From the NCBI GenBank assembly GCA_021286885.1, contig JAJTBM010000219.1:1-5526 (forward strand): 5,526 nt of DNA, read 5' to 3'. The translations under genes were made by a program, and so were the position numbers. Shown here piece after piece: positions 1 through 5,112 of this stretch. Below the pieces are notes generated by a model that did no database searches, had not been told where the DNA came from, and saw only the letters and a program-made list of their open reading frames with translations. Within the stretch, counting starts at the first letter, position 1; the number at the start of each line of letters is the position of its first letter. Source of the stretch: Rhodocyclales bacterium. Lineage in GTDB: Bacteria; Pseudomonadota; Gammaproteobacteria; Burkholderiales; Rhodocyclaceae.

Positions 1-449
1 GGCGGATGATGGAAGCCCTGCTGGCCGGGGAATGCTGCGTGAGCATCACCCACCTGGACGGGCTGGTGCTGGCCCGCTCGGCCTTCCACCACTCCATGAA
101 CTACCGCTCCGCCGTACTCTACGGGCGCTTTGAGCCGGTAGACGATCCCAGCGCCAAGGCCGCCAGCCTCGCCGCATTTGTGGACCACGTCAGCCCCGGG
201 CGCAGCACCCAGGTGCGCGCTCCGACCCCCGCCGAACTGGCCGGCACGGTGGTGCTGCGCATGGTGCTGACCGAGGCTGCCGTCAAGATTCGCAACTGGG
301 GCGTGGAAGACGCCCCGGACGATCTGGGTCACCCGGTCTGGGCCGGAGTGATTCCCCTCGCCCTCACGGCCTGCGCCCCCGAGCCGGACACCCTGTGCGG
401 CGCCCATCCCCAACCGGCCCTGCCGGCGGGCCTCCAGGCCGGTGCCTGA
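1..449 (+). CDS. Pyridoxamine 5'-phosphate oxidase-like FMN-binding protein (NimA/COG3467 type), 5' truncated
   Basis: The reading frame is open to the left edge: the codon before the first ATG at position 6 is CGG. That ATG is therefore internal and only the C-terminal ~148 residues are visible; the family is usually a little over 200 residues, so roughly the first third is missing. The segment around CCVSITHLDGLVLARSAFHH followed by SMNYRSAVLYGR is the split-barrel flavin-binding core of this family. The later stretch VKIRNWGVED...PVWAGVIPL is its usual C-terminal signature. Members bind FMN (or a related flavin or heme cofactor) in the cytoplasm; most have no assigned substrate, and some relatives (NimA) reduce nitroimidazoles. 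The last ~25 residues are rich in Ala and Pro and look unconserved. The gene converges on the nitroreductase gene. The family call is firm; the substrate is unknown. Confidence 0.85.
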   Translation, partial: RMMEALLAGECCVSITHLDGLVLARSAFHHSMNYRSAVLYGRFEPVDDPSAKAASLAAFVDHVSPGRSTQVRAPTPAELAGTVVLRMVLTEAAVKIRNWGVEDAPDDLGHPVWAGVIPLALTACAPEPDTLCGAHPQPALPAGLQAGA

Positions 450-454
450 GGCCC
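428..454 (+). other. Strong bulged hairpin spanning the stop codon of the PNPOx-like gene
   Basis: GGGCCTC (428-434) pairs perfectly with GAGGCCC (448-454). Inside it AGGC (436-439) pairs with GCCT (444-447) around a CGGT tetraloop, and only C435 is bulged, giving 11 base pairs. The stop codon TGA (447-449) lies in the 3' arm. The plus-strand sequence after it is A-rich rather than T-rich, so it is not a canonical intrinsic terminator for the upstream gene. It may protect the transcript's 3' end or act as a weak terminator. Confidence 0.4.
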
Positions 455-495
455 AAAACAAAAAACCCCTGCCCACCCGAAGGCGCACAGGGGTT
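451..495 (-). terminator. Intrinsic terminator of the nitroreductase gene
   Basis: On the minus strand AACCCCTG (495-488) pairs with CAGGGGTT (471-464), an 8-bp stem. It is followed at once by a T-rich tract, TTTTTGTTTTGGGC (464-451). It lies 28 bases downstream of the nitroreductase stop codon. The T tract is on the minus strand only, so termination should be directional. The loop is large (16 bases), but part of it can pair further. Confidence 0.75.
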
Positions 496-523
496 GGCGG
501 GCCTGAGCACAGGCGCGTACCGC

Positions 524-1126
524 TCAGAAGCGGTCGATCACCACCAATTCTTCCAGCGCCAGGGGGCCGCTGCGCGGGTGGGCGGGCTGGAGAGGCTTGC
601 CGATGGCCACGAACATGGAAATCACGTGGTCGGCGGGCAGGTTAATGAGCTTGCCCACCGCATCAAAATCAAAACCGTCCATGGGGCAGGATTCATAGCC
701 CATTTCCTGGGCCGCCAGCATCAGGGTCTGGGCGGCGATCCCGCAGGAGCGCATGGCCTCGTCGCGCTGCACCTGCTCGCGGCCCCGGTAGTAGCCGTCC
801 AGCATGGGCAGCATGGCGTCCTGCACCGGCTGGGCGGCGTCGCGCCAGTAGCGCTGGGGCGCCTTTTCCCAGGCCTTCAGGTCGGCGGTGAGCACCACCA
901 GCAGGGACGCATCCGTCACCTGGGCCTGGCCAAAGGAGGCCGCCCGCACCTGGGCGCGCAGGGCCGGATCCCGCAGCACCACAAAGCGCCAGTTCTGGAT
1001 ATTGAATGCGGTGGGCGACAGCTTGGCCAGCCCCAGCAGCTGGGTGATTTCGGCCTCTTCCATCTGATGGGCCGGATCGAAGGCCTTCACCGAACGACGA
1101 CGCTCAATGGCTTGTGCAACATTCAT
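524..1126 (-). CDS. FMN-dependent nitroreductase family protein (YdfN/YodC-like)
   Basis: A 200-residue protein, the normal length for a single-domain nitroreductase, expected to be a cytoplasmic FMN homodimer that uses NAD(P)H to reduce nitroaromatics or quinones in two-electron steps. Visible marks are the N-terminal basic cluster RRRSVK (residues 9-14) for FMN phosphate binding; SPTAFNIQNWRF (37-48), the flavin-contacting loop; the helix around LMLAAQEMGYESCPMDGFD (135-153); and the C-terminal IGKP...R185 element. From memory, the overall pattern resembles Bacillus YodC and YdfN (MhqN), which belong to quinone and electrophile stress regulons. The start is the ATG at 1126 because AGGAG lies 9 bases upstream and MNVAQAIERRRSVK is the usual family N-terminus. 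The frame stays open 54 codons further upstream, but that would run through the promoter and operator. The adjacent TetR protein very likely represses it. Substrate not determinable. Confidence 0.9.
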   Translation of the reverse strand: MNVAQAIERRRSVKAFDPAHQMEEAEITQLLGLAKLSPTAFNIQNWRFVVLRDPALRAQVRAASFGQAQVTDASLLVVLTADLKAWEKAPQRYWRDAAQPVQDAMLPMLDGYYRGREQVQRDEAMRSCGIAAQTLMLAAQEMGYESCPMDGFDFDAVGKLINLPADHVISMFVAIGKPLQPAHPRSGPLALEELVVIDRF

Positions 1127-1135
1127 GATTGCTGA

Positions 1136-1140
1136 CTCCT
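1136..1140 (-). promoter_or_regulatory. Ribosome binding site of the nitroreductase gene
   Basis: AGGAG on the minus strand, 9 bases before the ATG at 1126. It decides the start against the longer in-frame extension, which has no such site and would initiate beyond the promoter. Confidence 0.75.
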
Positions 1141-1189
1141 GCTTAAACACGCGCCCAAGGCGCAAAGATTGATGAGAACATCTGGGACA

Positions 1190-1227
1190 TTCATACCGGT
1201 TGGTATGTTCCCGGGCAAAAAAATTTT
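1190..1227 (-). promoter_or_regulatory. Sigma-70 type promoter of the nitroreductase gene with an UP-like element
   Basis: Reading the minus strand, -35 TTGCCC (1218-1213) and -10 TATGAA (1195-1190) each match 4 of 6 consensus bases and are exactly 17 bases apart. The run AAAATTTTT (1227-1219) lies directly upstream of the -35 box and resembles an UP element; it is a conspicuous AT island in GC-rich surroundings. Predicted transcription start is near 1183, giving a 5' leader of roughly 57 bases. The leader contains a small hairpin, GCGCC/GGCGC (1163-1151), upstream of the ribosome binding site. The TetR operator covers most of the spacer and the -10 box. Confidence 0.65.
1191..1208. promoter_or_regulatory. 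TetR operator 2 (nitroreductase promoter)
   Basis: TCATACCGGTTGGTATGT contains the inverted repeat CATACC-N4-GGTATG. It matches operator 1 upstream of tetR at 15 of 18 positions. It overlaps the spacer and five of the six bases of the -10 box, the classic place for a repressor to exclude RNA polymerase. The half-sites are intact and only the centre (GGTT instead of AATT) and one flanking base differ. Confidence 0.8.
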
Positions 1228-1256
1228 CAGGTACTACCCCGGCCAGGCCGCCCGCT

Positions 1257-1892
1257 TCACACCCCCGCCACCGCCAGATGGCGCACATAAGCCTTCAGCT
1301 GCTCGATGGCATGGGCAAACACATGGGTCGAACGCAGACTCTTGGCCACGCTGATCGCCCCTTCCCAGGCCGCCAGGATGAACAGGGCCGTCCCGGCACA
1401 ATCCAGCGCCGGCGCCACCTGCCCCCGGGTCTGGGCCACCCGCAACAAAGCCTCCAGGCGCTGGCGCCACAACTCCATCACCGCCACCAGATGGCGACGA
1501 AAATCCTCATCCACCGGGCTCATTTCCTGCATCAGATTATTGAGGGGGCAGCCCAGGGCCAGATCGGTATCTTCCCAGCAGGCCGAGCGCTCCAGCACCG
1601 CCAGCAAACGCCCCAGCGCATCCGGCTCATCTGCAGCCACTTGCAAGTCGTCCAGGATACTCGCCGCCAGAGCTGCCGCCACCCGCTCATCCACCACCGC
1701 CAGCCCCAGCGCCTTCTTGCTCGGAAAGTAGTGGTACAGGGCCCCCTTGGTCAGGCCGGTGCTGGCCAGAATCCGCGCAATGCTCGCCGCCTGATAGCCA
1801 TGCAAACGCATCTCGGCAAACGCCGCATCCAGAATCCGCGCCCGGGCAGACTCGGCAAGGCAGGCAGGAGGAAGGTCGGTGCAGAGGCTCAT
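1257..1892 (-). CDS. TetR/AcrR family transcriptional repressor (NemR-like)
   Basis: A 211-residue protein. The N-terminal TetR DNA-binding domain covers about residues 14-61, with the helix-turn-helix at about 35-55 (SIARILASTGLTKGALYHYF) ending in the family signature YHYFPSKKAL. The rest should be the helical dimerisation and ligand domain; its GCPLNNLMQE segment (114-123) is typical of the subfamily that includes E. coli NemR. Aligned by eye with NemR recalled from memory, C115 matches the redox-sensing Cys106 and K184 (in AWEGAISVAKSLRS) matches Lys175, its partner lysine. Ligand or signal is therefore likely an oxidant, quinone or other electrophile, which is inference. The ATG at 1892 is the only reasonable start: a TAA stop lies three codons upstream in frame, and the next Met (28) would remove helix 1. 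There is no Shine-Dalgarno sequence; the mRNA is probably leaderless. Palindromic operators at its own promoter and at the nitroreductase promoter indicate autorepression and control of the next gene. Confidence 0.9.
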   Translation of the reverse strand: MSLCTDLPPACLAESARARILDAAFAEMRLHGYQAASIARILASTGLTKGALYHYFPSKKALGLAVVDERVAAALAASILDDLQVAADEPDALGRLLAVLERSACWEDTDLALGCPLNNLMQEMSPVDEDFRRHLVAVMELWRQRLEALLRVAQTRGQVAPALDCAGTALFILAAWEGAISVAKSLRSTHVFAHAIEQLKAYVRHLAVAGV

Positions 1893-1900
1893 GGGGGAGG

Positions 1901-1930
1901 ATTACATACCAATTGGTATGTGGGGGTCAA
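1901..1930 (-). promoter_or_regulatory. tetR promoter, predicted to give a leaderless mRNA
   Basis: On the minus strand, -35 TTGACC (1930-1925, 5 of 6 consensus) and -10 TGTAAT (1906-1901, 5 of 6) are separated by 18 bases. The -10 box ends only 8 bases before the ATG at 1892, so transcription should begin at or within a base or two of the start codon. This agrees with the absence of any purine-rich ribosome binding site: the bases before ATG read CCTCCCCC. Operator 1 fills the spacer and overlaps the -10 box. Confidence 0.65.
1904..1921. promoter_or_regulatory. TetR operator 1 (autoregulatory)
   Basis: ACATACCAATTGGTATGT is a perfect 18-bp palindrome lying 11 bases upstream of the tetR start codon, between its -35 and -10 boxes. 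It shares the CATACC-N4-GGTATG core with operator 2, 700 bases away. Binding here should block tetR transcription. Confidence 0.85.
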
Positions 1931-1955
1931 GGGGTTGCCCCTATTCAGTATTGCA

Positions 1956-1984
1956 CCCCACTGCCCACACCTCACCCCCGCCCC
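1956..1984 (-). other. Potential G-quadruplex at the eamA 3' end
   Basis: The minus strand has G tracts of 4, 5, 3 and 4 (1984-1981, 1979-1975, 1966-1964, 1959-1956) with loops of 1, 8 and 4 bases. The eamA stop codon (1974-1972) is in the longest loop, so the motif is partly coding and partly in the short gap before the tetR promoter. The 8-base loop is slightly beyond the usual 7-base limit. Confidence 0.3.
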
Positions 1985-2859
1985 ACACACATCACCGCCC
2001 CCACCGTCACCGCGCCTATCCCAAGCAGCTTGAGCGGCCCCAGGGGTTCGTGGAGCAGCCAGAGCCCGCCAAGGGCGGAGACGCCGGGGACGAGGGAGAG
2101 GGTCATGGAGGCCTGGATGACGCCGATCACCCGGTTGGCGTAGCTGTAGCAGCTGGCGGCCACGAGGGCGGCGATGATGCCTTGGTAGATGCCCTGGAGC
2201 AGCAGTTCTGGCGGGCTGGCGCGCAGGAGACCGGGGCCGGTGAGCCAGAGGGCGTACACGGGCAGGTAGAGCAACATGGAGAAGCTGGCTACGCCGGCGA
2301 TGGCGGACAAGGGGCGGATGGCCCAGTGGCGCATGAGCAGGCCAAACAGGGCCCAATCCAGGGCAGCCAGGAGGAACAGGGCGTCGCCTTCCATCACCCG
2401 GGGGCCGTCGTGGGCGGCCCAGCCTTCGGCGGCGATCAGGATCAAACCAAGGGTGCTGATGGCAAGGGCGATGAGCACCCGGCGCGGGAAGCGGAAGCCC
2501 GAGGCGGCGCCCAGCAGCAGGATGCTCCAGAACGGGATGCCGCCATTCACGAACACCCCCGCGTGGGCGGCGGGGGCGCGGGCGAAGCCGGCATACACCG
2601 GCAGGCCGTAGCCCAGCCCGCCCAGCAGGGCCAGGGCCAGATAGCGGGGCCAGTGGGCCACGGGGGCCCACATTACAAAAAAGGGCAGCGCGATGAGCCC
2701 AGAGACGCCAAAGCGCAGGGCCGCCAGATCGGCGGGGGCCAGGCTGCCGGTGGCGCCGAGCCGGGACACAATGTTGAAGCCCGACCAGCACAGCACCACC
2801 ACGCCCGCAGCGAGATAGCCGCGCCAGCGCCCGGCCCCGGCCTGCCCTTCAGCCTGCAT
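1972..2859 (-). CDS. EamA/DMT superfamily transporter
   Basis: A 295-residue, highly hydrophobic protein with about ten predicted membrane helices, roughly at 14-33, 43-65, 71-91, 96-118, 127-145, 158-177, 184-205, 219-243, 246-268 and 274-293. That is the duplicated five-helix EamA architecture at its normal length. ALRF (47-50) in helix 2 and LLHEPLGPLKLLG (268-280) between helices 9 and 10 are characteristic. The protein should sit in the inner membrane and export or import small metabolites. I chose the ATG at 2859 because AAGGGG (2872-2867) lies 7 bases upstream and the first helix follows in the expected place; the open frame extends 70 codons further, but that stretch is low-complexity sequence antisense to nothing conserved and overlaps the DUF934 gene. 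The start overlaps the DUF934 stop by 11 bases, indicating translational coupling. Substrate unknown; the operon suggests a sulfur compound, by analogy with E. coli EamA/YdeD (cysteine and O-acetylserine export). Confidence 0.9.
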   Translation of the reverse strand: MQAEGQAGAGRWRGYLAAGVVVLCWSGFNIVSRLGATGSLAPADLAALRFGVSGLIALPFFVMWAPVAHWPRYLALALLGGLGYGLPVYAGFARAPAAHAGVFVNGGIPFWSILLLGAASGFRFPRRVLIALAISTLGLILIAAEGWAAHDGPRVMEGDALFLLAALDWALFGLLMRHWAIRPLSAIAGVASFSMLLYLPVYALWLTGPGLLRASPPELLLQGIYQGIIAALVAASCYSYANRVIGVIQASMTLSLVPGVSALGGLWLLHEPLGPLKLLGIGAVTVGAVMCVGRG

Positions 2860-3367
2860 GGGCGAGCCCCTTGAGCGGCTCCCAGCTGTAGTCCCCCAGG
2901 GCCTGCAGGGCGGCCTCGGGGGACTGGTCGGGCCGCAGGCTGAGGGCGTCAAACCCGCAACGGGCCAGGAAATACACCTGATCGCGCAGCACGTCGCCAA
3001 AGGCGCGCAATTCGCCCCGATAACAGCAGCGCCCCCGCAGCAGGCGGGCGGTGGTGTAGCCGCGCCCATCGGTGAACACCGGAAAATGTACGCCCACCAG
3101 GGGCAGCGTGGGCAGATCCGGGAGCAGCACTTCCGGATCGTCCACCGGGCCGAGCCACACGCCCCAGCAGGGGCTGCGCCGGGTGGGGCTGAGTGCCAGC
3201 CAGTGGGCCAGGGGCAAGACCAGGGGTTGCCGGGCGGCGTCGGGGGGCAAGGGGGCGGCAGGGTCGAGCTGCCAGATCCAGGGGTCTGGGGTGCAGCGGG
3301 CCGGCGGGCCCGGGCGGATCAGGTGCTGGGCCGAGGGCGCGGCGATGGGCTGGGCGGGGGCGTTCAT
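2849..3367 (-). CDS. DUF934 family protein (COG3749), sulfite-reductase associated
   Basis: A 172-residue soluble protein with no signal peptide or membrane segment. The conserved DUF934 core is clear: GVWLGPVDDPE (69-79); VGVHFPVFTDGRGYTTARLLR (91-111); YRGELRAFGDVLRDQVYFL (116-134); RCGFDAL (136-142). The first ~45 residues are Pro/Ala-rich and unlikely to be structured. Biochemical function is unknown. The family is commonly encoded directly after cysI in proteobacteria, so a role in sulfite reduction such as partner, assembly factor or electron-transfer helper is likely, but only from context. Five cysteines are present (25, 67, 114, 115, 137) without a recognisable Fe-S motif; only C137 sits in a conserved block. 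Its ATG overlaps the cysI stop as ATGA, and GGAGA (3378-3374) lies 6 bases upstream inside cysI. It overlaps the eamA start by 11 bases. Confidence 0.92.
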   Translation of the reverse strand: MNAPAQPIAAPSAQHLIRPGPPARCTPDPWIWQLDPAAPLPPDAARQPLVLPLAHWLALSPTRRSPCWGVWLGPVDDPEVLLPDLPTLPLVGVHFPVFTDGRGYTTARLLRGRCCYRGELRAFGDVLRDQVYFLARCGFDALSLRPDQSPEAALQALGDYSWEPLKGLAHAG

Positions 3368-5028
3368 GGGCGGTCTCCGGCGCCATAGACCCGGGCCTTG
3401 AAGGGCCCGTGGCCGATGCGCTCCACGGTATCAATAAAAATTTCTTCGGGCTGGCGCTGCGCCACATACACCTCCAGCAGCTGGGCGATGACTTCGGGCA
3501 CCTGTTCGGCGGCAAAGGCGGGGCCGATCACCCGCCCCAGGGCGGCGCCGTTTCCTTCGCGCCCGCCCAGGGTGAGCTGGTACCACTCCTGGTTGTTCTT
3601 ATCGACCCCCAGAATGCCGATATGGCCGATGTGGTGGTGGCCGCAGGCATTCACGCAGCCCGACATGTTGAGCTCCAGGGGGCCCAGATCGAACTGGTAA
3701 TCCAGATCCTCAAAGCGCTGCTGGATGGCCGCTGCCACCGGGATGGAGCGGGCGTTGGCGAGCGAACAGAAATCCCCGCCGGGGCAGCACACCACATCGC
3801 CCAGCAGGCCGATGGTGGGCGTCGCCAGGCCCCGGGTGCGCAAGGCGTCCCACAGGGCGAACAGGTCGCGCCGGGCCACCTGGGGGAGCACCAGATTCTG
3901 CTCGTGACTCACCCGGATTTCGCCGCCGCTGTAGCGCTCGGCCAGATCGGCGACCAGCTCCATCTGTTCGGCGGTGGCGTCGCCCGGGGGGACGCCGGGC
4001 TGCTTGAGGGCGATGCTGACGATCCCGTAAGCGGCGCGCCGGTGGGGCGCCACATTGCGCGCCACCCAGCGGGCGAAGGGCGTGTGGGTGGCGAGGGGCT
4101 CCAGGTAGGCGGGAGCCTGGGGGTCATCCTCGGGCAGCGCGGGGGGCTGGAAGAAGGCTTCCATGCGGGCAAAGGTGGTTTCATCCAGGGTGTTGGGGCC
4201 GCCCCGACTCCAGGCCCATTCCTGTTCCACTTCCCGGGCGAAGGCTTCCAGGCCCAGGTCTTTCACCAGAATCTTGATGCGCGCCTTGTATTTGTTGTCG
4301 CGCCGGCCATGGCGGTTATAGACCCGCAAAATGGCCTCGAAGTAGTTGATCAGCTCCGCCCGGGGCAGGAAGGGCTTGAGCAGCTGGCCGACCATGGGGG
4401 TGCGCCCCAGGCCGCCACCCACATGGATCGCAAAGCCCACGTTGCCCGCTTCATCCAGCCGAGCCTGGGCGCCGATGTCGTGGAAACGGGTCGCGGCCCG
4501 GTCTTCGGCCCCGCCGGCAATGGCGATCTTGAACTTGCGCGGCAAAAACAGAAACTCCGGCGCCAGGGTGGACCACTGGCGCACAATCTCGCAGTAGGGG
4601 CGCGGGTCCAGCAGCTCGTCGGCGGCCACGCCGGCAAATTGGTCGGTGGTGATGTTGCGGATGCAGTTGCCCGAGGTCTGGATGGCGTGCATCTGCACCG
4701 TGGCCAGCTCGGCCAGGATGGCGGGCACCTCTTCGAGCCGCACCCAGTTGAACTGGATGTTGCTGCGGGTGGTGAAGTGGCCGTAGCCCCGGTCGTACAG
4801 GCGGGCGATGCCGGCCAGTTTGCGCAGCTGGCGCGCCGACAGGGTGCCGTACGGAATCGCCACCCGCAGCATGGGGGCGTGGCGCTGGATGTAGAGGCCG
4901 TTTTGCAGGCGCAGGGGGCGGAACTCGTCTTCGGCGAGCTGGCCGGCCAGAAAGCGTTGCATCTGGTCGGCAAACTGGCGCACCCGTTCTTCGACCAGAC
5001 GCTGGTCGGTTTCGTTATAGCGGTACAT
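3364..5028 (-). CDS. cysI: Assimilatory sulfite reductase hemoprotein (beta) subunit
   Basis: A 554-residue siroheme and [4Fe-4S] enzyme of the nitrite/sulfite reductase family, which reduces sulfite to sulfide with six electrons in cysteine biosynthesis in the cytoplasm. The two ferredoxin-like half domains are near residues 40-100 and 310-385. Cluster ligands are C415 and C421 (CPGGDFC) and C458 and C462 (SGCVNACG), with C462 the likely bridge to siroheme. Sulfite-binding residues matching E. coli CysI by eye are R88 (FTTRSNIQFNW), R124 (NCIRNITT), K165 and K167 (LPRKFK). It closely resembles the ~550-residue Pseudomonas-type CysI rather than the E. coli form. All key residues are present, so it should be active. 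No flavoprotein partner gene (cysJ) is visible here, so its electron donor is uncertain. The start MYRYNETD is the usual family N-terminus; its ribosome site is weak (AGAGA, 5 bases away). It is first in the operon with DUF934 and eamA. Confidence 0.95.
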   Translation of the reverse strand: MYRYNETDQRLVEERVRQFADQMQRFLAGQLAEDEFRPLRLQNGLYIQRHAPMLRVAIPYGTLSARQLRKLAGIARLYDRGYGHFTTRSNIQFNWVRLEEVPAILAELATVQMHAIQTSGNCIRNITTDQFAGVAADELLDPRPYCEIVRQWSTLAPEFLFLPRKFKIAIAGGAEDRAATRFHDIGAQARLDEAGNVGFAIHVGGGLGRTPMVGQLLKPFLPRAELINYFEAILRVYNRHGRRDNKYKARIKILVKDLGLEAFAREVEQEWAWSRGGPNTLDETTFARMEAFFQPPALPEDDPQAPAYLEPLATHTPFARWVARNVAPHRRAAYGIVSIALKQPGVPPGDATAEQMELVADLAERYSGGEIRVSHEQNLVLPQVARRDLFALWDALRTRGLATPTIGLLGDVVCCPGGDFCSLANARSIPVAAAIQQRFEDLDYQFDLGPLELNMSGCVNACGHHHIGHIGILGVDKNNQEWYQLTLGGREGNGAALGRVIGPAFAAEQVPEVIAQLLEVYVAQRQPEEIFIDTVERIGHGPFKARVYGAGDRP

Positions 5029-5057
5029 GGAAATCTCTGGGCTGAGGGGGATGCCAG

Positions 5058-5084
5058 CGGGGCGCCGCCGGCTGGGGCGCCCCG
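5058..5084 (-). terminator. GC-rich hairpin between ccoG and cysI (terminator or leader structure)
   Basis: CGGGGCGCC (5058-5066) and GGCGCCCCG (5076-5084) form a perfect 9-bp stem with a 9-base loop, 28 bases after the ccoG stop codon and 29 bases before the cysI start. No T tract follows it on the minus strand, so it is not a canonical intrinsic terminator. It could be a Rho-assisted 3' end for ccoG or a leader structure for cysI. An alternative pairing, CCAGC (5054-5058) with GCTGG (5071-5075), is mutually exclusive with it. I see no convincing -35/-10 pair for cysI in this gap. Confidence 0.4.
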
Positions 5085-5112
5085 GGTGATGGAAGCCCTG
5101 GGGCGGGCTGCC

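Noticed and set aside
395..1135. Long plus-strand open frame (246 codons) opposite the nitroreductase gene
   Set aside because: His/Gly/Gln-rich low-complexity translation without a known motif, exactly antisense to a well-recognised gene; an expected result of high GC.
1217..1256. T run after the tetR stop as an intrinsic terminator of tetR
   Set aside because: The preceding inverted repeats (CGGC/GCCG, GGT/ACC) have stems of only 3-4 bp and the stronger one is far from the T run; the run fits better as an upstream promoter element.
1127..1288. 54-codon N-terminal extension of the nitroreductase
   Set aside because: It would start inside tetR and span the operator and promoter; the ATG at 1126 has a good ribosome site and the family-typical N-terminus.
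1930..1942. AGGGG-TTG-CCCCT hairpin as terminator of the cysI-eamA operon
   Set aside because: Only 5 bp with no T tract, and it touches the tetR -35 box.
1200..2033. Plus-strand open frame (277 codons) opposite tetR
   Set aside because: Gln/His/Arg/Pro-rich translation, runs through the tetR gene and both regulatory gaps; a shadow frame.
1879..2874. Long plus-strand open frame (331 codons) opposite eamA and the tetR promoter
   Set aside because: Gly/Gln/Ala-rich translation with no domain pattern, antisense to a clear transporter with proper membrane helices.
2860..3069. 70-codon N-terminal extension of the EamA transporter
   Set aside because: Cys/Pro-rich, unconserved-looking, and lies wholly within the DUF934 coding region in another frame; ATG at 2859 has a ribosome site and gives normal family length.
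7..5100. Identical 14-mer TGATGGAAGCCCTG at 7-20 and 5087-5100
   Set aside because: One copy is coding, the other intergenic; no flanking similarity, third copy or target-site structure, so probably chance.
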